Below, piece after piece: positions 59,051-64,000 of a stretch of DNA of 64,000 nucleotides. Under the pieces are notes generated by a model, which saw nothing but the letters and a program-made list of their open reading frames with translations, ran no database searches and was not told the DNA's origin. The stretch's first letter is position 1. Each line of letters opens with the position of its first letter. The DNA is taken from positions 1 to 64,000 of the forward strand of contig JACTVC010000030.1 of assembly GCA_018417955.1 (NCBI GenBank), in the 5' to 3' direction. A program made the translations under genes and the position numbers. Origin of the DNA: Laccaria trichodermophora. Lineage: Eukaryota; Basidiomycota; Agaricomycetes; Agaricales; Hydnangiaceae.

Positions 59051-59634
59051 TAGTGTTTGAAAGTCCGGTTCGGTCCGGTTTTTTGATGCCCAGGGACATT
59101 AACCGTAACCGTAACCGGTCTACCTTTTTCCCAGAAGTCAAAAGACCAGACCGGACCGCAAAAAGACCGCAGACCGCGGTTTTTTGCGGTCTATAGACCG
59201 GTTTCGGTCTGCATCGGTTTTAACCGGTTTATGACCGGTCTTTAGGCCAATATTTTAAAATTATGAATCGGTAAATTTATTAACATCTCTGTTATCTTCA
59301 AAACGAGCCCAAGAACGTTAAATTCCGTTAGGAATTGGTGCTTCTATAAAATAAGTCTGGTACATCTATTATTCCCAAAAGTAATTTACATTTTAATTCA
59401 TATCTCTCTCGTTTTTTGACCAAATCGTACGTTCTTGGGTGCGTTTTAAAGGGTATTTAAGGGGCTACAAAAGACCGGTCCAAACCGGTCAAGACCGGTT
59501 CACGTTAACCGGTTTTTTTGCGGTCTTTACATCTCAAAAATAAAAAGACCGAACCGCAGGTCCGGTCTTTTGCGGTCTTGGTCCGGTCTGGTTACGGTCT
59601 TTGTCCAGTCATGAGACCGGACTTCCAAACACTA
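59051..59634 (-). mobile_element. 584-bp hAT-like MITE, copy 2 (inverted)
   Basis: It is the same length as copy 1 and, by eye, nearly identical in reverse complement (two substitutions noticed). Ends TAGTGTTTGAAAGTCC and GGACTTCCAAACACTA; target duplication TTTCTCCA at 59,043-59,050 and 59,635-59,642. It truncates the recombinase frame. Confidence 0.95.
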
Positions 59635-59969
59635 TTTCTCCACGCTTTGGAGAACAGACTTTTTTCCTCTTGTTTTTTCCTAACAGACTTTCTTATCTAC
59701 TTTATTAACAGACTCTTATCGATATTTTCCCTTACCCCCCCACCACCTCCTCTTGACTCCCTCATCAGTTCCCTCACCACCTCAACCTCAACTACTCTAC
59801 GGACATCAACTACTTTACTATTGGACAAGTTGTATATTTTTAACAAATGTTTATCTGCCGCACGCCCACACCTTCCACTCACTCCTCACATCCTTCACTG
59901 TGCGAACTCATCACTTTTTTCTTTTCCTTCAATAGGACTATAGCCATACCTTGAGTGGAATTATGTTGG

Positions 59970-59994
59970 AGTCGGGCGCGAAGGGCGCCCGACT
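59970..59994 (+). other. GC-rich hairpin near the element 3' end
   Basis: AGTCGGGCGC and GGCGCCCGACT-type arms with a short GAA-type loop. It may be part of the retroelement's 3' terminal structure, or chance. Confidence 0.4.
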
Positions 59995-60061
59995 TCTGAT
60001 TTTTGGCTACTTAAAGTCCCCATTCCGCCTCTGTAACGACACCAAGCTTAAGTGTTATTGG

Positions 60062-60193
60062 TCGAGTTTAAACTATGTTTACTCAAGTCCAATGAACGCT
60101 GTCCAAAGCTTGAGTTACACGTGTACAACACTGTTGTCACGTTTGCCAATGCACGACTTCTGAGCCGCTGCTCACTCGCCCACTGGCAAACTT
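60062..60193 (+). repeat. 132-bp terminal direct repeat, right copy
   Basis: Partner of 52,922-53,053. It has TG/CA at several positions where the left copy has CG. It abuts the truncated TIR element that starts at about 60,194. Confidence 0.7.
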
Positions 60194-60808
60194 TTGCATA
60201 TACAGTCCCAAAAAGAATTAGGACACCCTTGACATACCCCCCCTCCCTTACCACCCCCCAGAAAAGGAAATTTTCCAAGTTCCTATGTCAAAAACATAAA
60301 ATTTCCAGGTTCCTATGTCAAAAGCGTCTCACATTTTTTTCTACGTGCGACGGCGCTTCAATCCCATAGCCATACAGGTCTAACACATCCAATACTTCAC
60401 TCCACAGCCAACCTTGCGCTTTTAGTTGTTTTCTTGCATCTCTGGATGTTACTTACACAATGAGAAGGGTCTGGTGGAGTTAGCAGGCTCACGCCGCAGA
60501 GGAAGGAAAAAAACATAAGCGGGGCCTCCAAGCGCCGCAAATGCAAGCACGTGTTTTTCCTGTAGGCAAGCTTGTTGTACATTGGGGTGATGGAAATTGG
60601 GAAGCCAAACGCAGGGCAATTTTGGACAGTCAATACGTAAATGAGGTGGTTGCCGTACATCTGAACTTTCCAACTTCTTTTGCGAGTGTTATTTAGGCTT
60701 TGGAGAGACTTTTCTAACGTAGGTCCCAAAAAATATTTCGACCCCTAGTGGACACCCCCCCCCCCCCCCTAACCCTATATGCGGGATCCACGTTCCGCCA
60801 CCCCCTTG
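60194..60808 (+). mobile_element. TIR element of the CAAGGGGGTGG family, left end lost
   Basis: It begins inside the family's subterminal sequence (GCATATACAGTCCCAAAAAG) without the TIR and ends with the intact right terminus ATCCACGTTCCGCCACCCCC plus TTG at 60,808. The C-run before CTAACCCTATATGCGGGATC is shared with 22,570-22,620. Interior frames are not supported as genes. Confidence 0.7.
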
Positions 60809-60950
60809 GCTAACATTCAAAATAACTCCCATGGGCGCGCTGCTCGCTATCCAGGATCTGGTCGGATTCTCACAATACCGACACTGCCAGTTCTCATCTC
60901 TCAATTCAGCGTTTTCAGGAATTTTGCTCAAAGATGTACTCTGGCTGGAG

Positions 60951-60958
60951 TATATAAA
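60951..60958 (+). promoter_or_regulatory. TATA box of paralogue B
   Basis: TATATAAA within GTACTCTGGCTGGAGTATAT and AAAGTGAGATG. The block is shared with the promoter of the 47.9-kb paralogue. It lies 45 bp before the ATG at 61,003. Confidence 0.75.
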
Positions 60959-61002
60959 GTGAGATGCCCAGTGGGACTGACCGCAATTCAATATCCTTGA
61001 AG

Positions 61003-61533
61003 ATGTCTCTCATCACTGTATCTGCACTTGTCAACGCTGACACCTCCTTTGCTTTTCAACCCTATGGTTTACCCCAGAACAAGACTATATCAGTCTACAA
61101 AGTGGCCTCTATCAAAGGAATGTATCAGGTATGTTCAAACCGCGGCAGTAACAGGTCGCGATATCGCAGTGACATTAGTTCAACATTAGTTTACTTTTTT
61201 TTTTGTCTAGATAATCTATGATACTGTTTTCGCAAGCACACCCGTGGTTACAGTTACACAAGCTTGGCTTGGAAGTCTTGGTGGTGCGGGCGGTTTGACT
61301 ATTGATAATGCTACTATTAATGAGATCACGAAGGTGGGTAATGATTTAATTTCTTGGTTGGCATGAAAAATTAATCTGAGTTATTGGACTAGACATATGC
61401 AACTGTGAAGATGGGGGACGGCAATGGAAATGGGCAATGGCGTCCTTTCACTATTGTGCTTACTGGATATCAGAACGTCACCAACTTGAAGGAGCCGGAG
61501 ACCGAGGAAGATGCCAATATTGAGGTGGCCTGA
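61003..61533 (+). CDS. Small protein of unknown family, paralogue B
   Basis: Exons 61,003-61,128, 61,211-61,333 and 61,393-61,533 give 129 aa: MSLITVSALVNADTSFAF, TPVVTVTQAWLGSLGGAG, IDNATINEITK, TYATVKMGDGNGNGQWR with PFTIVLTG, and a short acidic tail. Intron positions and phases equal those of the minus-strand paralogue at 47,873-48,346, and much of the sequence is identical. No signal peptide, membrane helix or known active site is visible. It sits between a CAAGGGGGTGG-family right end (60,808) and a left end (61,687). Function unknown. Confidence 0.82.
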
Positions 61534-61686
61534 TAATCAGACTGCTGAATGACCGATTGAAAGGTTCAAGTTGGGAATATGTCTGCATAGTGGTAGTGCG
61601 TCTTCTGTCTGAATGGACTTTTAGTTTTTTTTTGTATGGTCTCCAATTTGACTATGAAATTGTTTGCTGGTGGATATTGGGTGGAT

Positions 61687-61714
61687 ATATGCAAGGGGGT
61701 GGCGGAACGTGGAT
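61687..61714 (+). mobile_element. Solo left terminus of the CAAGGGGGTGG family
   Basis: CAAGGGGGTGGCGGAACGTG is followed by GATTATACAG, then unrelated sequence. Only the end of an element remains. Confidence 0.6.
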
Positions 61715-61868
61715 TATACAGGAGTTCAATATTTTAATTGCCGTCCAATGATGTAAGCCAAGGACATTTGAATTTTGAACGACGCGTCTCCTCGGCTCAC
61801 TCAACGAGTATGCGTAACCATGTGCTCAAAGCTCTGCAAAGACCGTCTATGAAATCCCTTTATTTTGC

Positions 61869-62797
61869 ATGCAATCTTCCAACTTCATTACCTTGATCCT
61901 CATACCTCTTCTCCTCGTCGCAGCTGCCATCTTCCTCTCAAAGTCAAATATATCCTCTCTCACCTCAATCCGATCCTCAAACACCACCTTGGCTCCATCT
62001 TACCCACCCATAGCTCTTTTCGTTGGTGGGACCTCTGGGATCGGCCAAGCTATGGCAGAGGCCCTGGGGAGATACGCCAAGGGAAACGCAACCATCATCA
62101 TCGCAGGCCGGAATCACGCCGCTGCAGACACTATCATCGCCAAGCTCCCCAAACCAACGACCCCGGGCGTGTCTCATGAGTTCGTCGAATGTGATGCGAC
62201 CCTCATGAAGAATGTGCGCGCTGCGACGAAGGAGATCCTCACTCATCATCCTAAGATAAATTTTCTGGTCATGTCGCCTGGCTATTTGACGCTGAGAGGT
62301 CGCGATGAGACGGAGGAGGGGATTGATCGGAAATTGGCATTGAATTATTATGCAAGGTGGACGTTTGCAACTGGGTTGTTGCCTGCGTTGAAGAGGGCCA
62401 AGGAGGACGGTGAAGATGCGAAGGTTTTTTCGGTGATGGCTGCGGGAATGGGTGGAGAAATTGATGTTGAGGACTTGGGGTTGAAGAAGACGTACTCTGT
62501 TACAAAGGCTGCGTTGGCGTCGCCCACTTATAATGATCTTGTGATGAAGGTGAGTAGTTGGCTCTCTTTTTTACCGAGGTCTATACTTAGAACTTTCTAC
62601 AGGGGTATGGGATGTTGTACAGCACCAAAGGCGCGTTCCGTATCGGTTCACAAGGAGAGAACATCGGCAAGAATAGATACTTTGGTACGGAGGCACAGAG
62701 GAATAAATTGTGGGAGCATACTTGGGAAATTTACGAAGGAGCAACTGGCTGTACCTCACTAATACTCAATGCTTGGCTTTATTCATTGTTAATGTGA
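61869..62797 (+). CDS. Short-chain dehydrogenase/reductase, internally shortened
   Basis: Exons 61,869-62,549 and 62,603-62,797 give 291 aa. An N-terminal hydrophobic stretch (FITLILIPLLLVAAAIFL) precedes the Rossmann motif FVGGTSGIGQAMAEAL, then INFLVMSPGYL (NNAG-position) and the catalytic KTYSVTKAAL (YxxxK). After DLVMK the next exon reads GYGMLYSTKGAFRIGSQGEN and GKNRYFGTEAQRNKLWEHTW, which in the family is the C-terminus; the stretch after the active site with the PG motif (about 70-80 residues) is absent. It is probably an NAD(P)H-dependent oxidoreductase that lost an exon, hence likely inactive. The final 15 residues are not family-like. Confidence 0.72.
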
Positions 62798-63674
62798 GTT
62801 TGAATTTTTTGAACAAGTTAGTCTGCCGCCAACTTGAACTTTTGTAACTGCAAGACGCCATCTCGCCCTTGACTGCCAGTATCGATTCCTGGTGTAGCAA
62901 CCTACTACCAAACTCTTGTCGTTCCGGGTTTCTTTCAATTTCGACCTTTCCTGGATGATTACCGAGTCTTCCGTCTAAACCAAATCCTGGTGCGTGTTTA
63001 GAAATTAGCATGCAAATCTGATTTTTCTGATCTGGAGAAAGGTCAGGAGAAATGTCGACGGCTTCAAGAAGCTTAGAACCTTCAACTTTATCTTCCGGTG
63101 ACAGAGAAGTTTTAGGACCACCCTCTAACGGAGGTTCGGCTAATGGGTCATCCTTCTCAGTTGTGTTCCTCTGAGCTTTAGAAGATATCTCTGTCTCGCT
63201 TTGGAGAAGATGCACATTTCCCTGTAAGGGTAGAGTTTCAGAGAGCTGCCAGATGAACTTAGTGTGAGTTATAGCGGGCTTGGATAACGTCACCTTCTAG
63301 TCTAACCAATTCTTAGGATTCCTTGCACACCCTAAAATTTGACCTGTTGCAACAGTAATGGGGACGTCAGAGAAGTTCAATACATGCAGGTAAGGTTCCT
63401 TGACGTTGATCATAGAATCCAGTGAACCAAAAACGTTGTCAGCGTTTCCAGAACATATCAACTTTCTTTCTATGAACAGGGTCTCTATGTCCATTGGAAA
63501 GTAGGTTTCCACCTTCAATAATTTACTAGATCTTGGTGAAATTACTGTATGTTCCACCGTGCGGACTTCTGAGTTACCCATCCTAAATTGTATCTTCCGT
63601 TTGTTCTTCTGGCTTCTCTGATGAGTCTTAAGTTTGAAGTTTCGAGCGGCAAAGTTACAGTCGTGGACAAGCAA
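62766..63674 (-). pseudogene. Decayed Ty3/Gypsy pol fragment
   Basis: 63,674-63,297 (minus) encodes the inter-domain part of basidiomycete Gypsy polyproteins (PYLHVLNFSDVPITVATGQI, LGCARNPKNWLD). After a stop and frame change, 63,293-62,766 continues with LLEAVDISPDLSPDQKNQIC, ISKHAPGFGLDGRLGNHPGK and VEIERNPER, the segment just before the RT domain. The RT itself is missing and the 3' part overlaps the end of the SDR gene. It is a truncated relic. Confidence 0.75.
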
Positions 63675-63689
63675 AGCCCACTAAATAAA

Positions 63690-64000
63690 TGACTGACATA
63701 GCACTTTCTTTTTGAGTATCTGAAACGTTTTGTATTAGTTAGGTGAAGCTCCCGGCCAAATTTCAAAGAGATTCACCGAGCCGTTCTTGAGAAAATGTCT
63801 ATTTAAGGAAATGGTCCCTGAGATTTTGGCGAAAACCCTTAAAAGGACATGGAAAAATCTGAAAAAATGTGTAATCGCTTCCTTTTGATAAATGGTGTGT
63901 GTCCACCACATTCCAAAGGGTTTCATCAAGTGGTTGCCCCACAATAAAATGTTGAAATTTGACTGTATACACCAATGCCTCCTAAGAAGAAAGTCAAACA
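63690..64000. other. Unassigned sequence at the right edge
   Basis: AT-rich, with a minus-strand frame 63,944-63,735 of no known family. It may be further Gypsy or another element interrupting it. Confidence 0.3.

Larger units (their letters stand above)
52922..60193 (+). mobile_element. Tyrosine-recombinase (DIRS/Ngaro-like) retroelement, broken
   Basis: Within the 132-bp direct repeats the order is Gag-like ORF, zinc-knuckle part, reverse transcriptase, RNase H and tyrosine recombinase, all on the plus strand. That is the gene order of DIRS-like YR retroelements, which integrate through a circular intermediate without a DDE integrase. No methyltransferase domain is seen, which favours the Ngaro side. 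Three insertions interrupt it: 54,335-55,150, 56,788-57,371 and 59,051-59,634. Without them the element would be about 5.3 kb. A GC hairpin (59,970-59,994) lies near the 3' end. Confidence 0.8.

Noticed and set aside
59518..59943. 141-codon frame at the end of the YR element
   Set aside because: It starts inside the MITE and runs into low-complexity Pro/Ser/Thr sequence. Part of it may be the original recombinase tail, but it is not an independent gene.

Overview
This window looks like nuclear DNA of a mushroom-forming basidiomycete (Agaricomycetes). The genes are split by many short introns of about 45-60 bp with GT..AG borders. The recognisable products (TVP38-type Golgi membrane protein, PMP3 proteolipid, a P450, a GT61-like glycosyltransferase, an SDR, F-box proteins, a C2H2 factor) are typical of these fungi. 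The mobile DNA includes a tyrosine-recombinase retroelement, Gypsy remnants and hAT-like MITEs. No species is claimed.

Layout. Positions 1-27,000 are a repeat-dominated block with no intact gene. It holds an unrecognised open frame running off the left edge, then several very large inverted repeats (1.19-4.85 kb, 6.4-8.0 kb, 10.9-11.85 kb, 17.3-20.9 kb), minisatellites, a truncated Gypsy protease domain, TIR elements and broken copies of host genes. The broken copies are an OB-fold gene, trimethylguanosine synthase (TGS1) twice, and an FAD amine-oxidase-like gene. Positions 27,700-41,600 are a gene-rich segment: TVP38-like (8 exons), a protein with four repeats resembling half a dsRNA-binding domain, a tandem F-box pair with a third fragment and a 700-bp MITE between the two genes, PMP3 on the minus strand, and a C2H2 zinc-finger factor.

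Positions 42,900-52,700 hold a frameshifted kinase-like gene, a complete 12-exon cytochrome P450, a second kinase remnant, a small gene of unknown family on the minus strand, an F-box pseudogene and a 10-exon GT61-like gene. Positions 52,900-60,200 hold a tyrosine-recombinase (DIRS/Ngaro-like) retroelement. Its Gag, RT-RNase H and recombinase frames are broken by an 816-bp insert and by two 584-bp hAT-like MITEs in opposite orientations, and the recombinase has lost its HxxR motif. Positions 60,200-64,000 hold a TIR element, a paralogue of the small unknown gene with a conserved TATA core promoter, an SDR lacking an internal segment, and a decayed Gypsy pol on the minus strand.

No operon-like pathway is visible. 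The housekeeping genes are independent units. The P450, GT61 and SDR are separated by pseudogenes and transposons, so they are not claimed to form a metabolic cluster. Exon models were assembled by eye from splice sites, frame continuity and family conservation. None is backed by transcript data.
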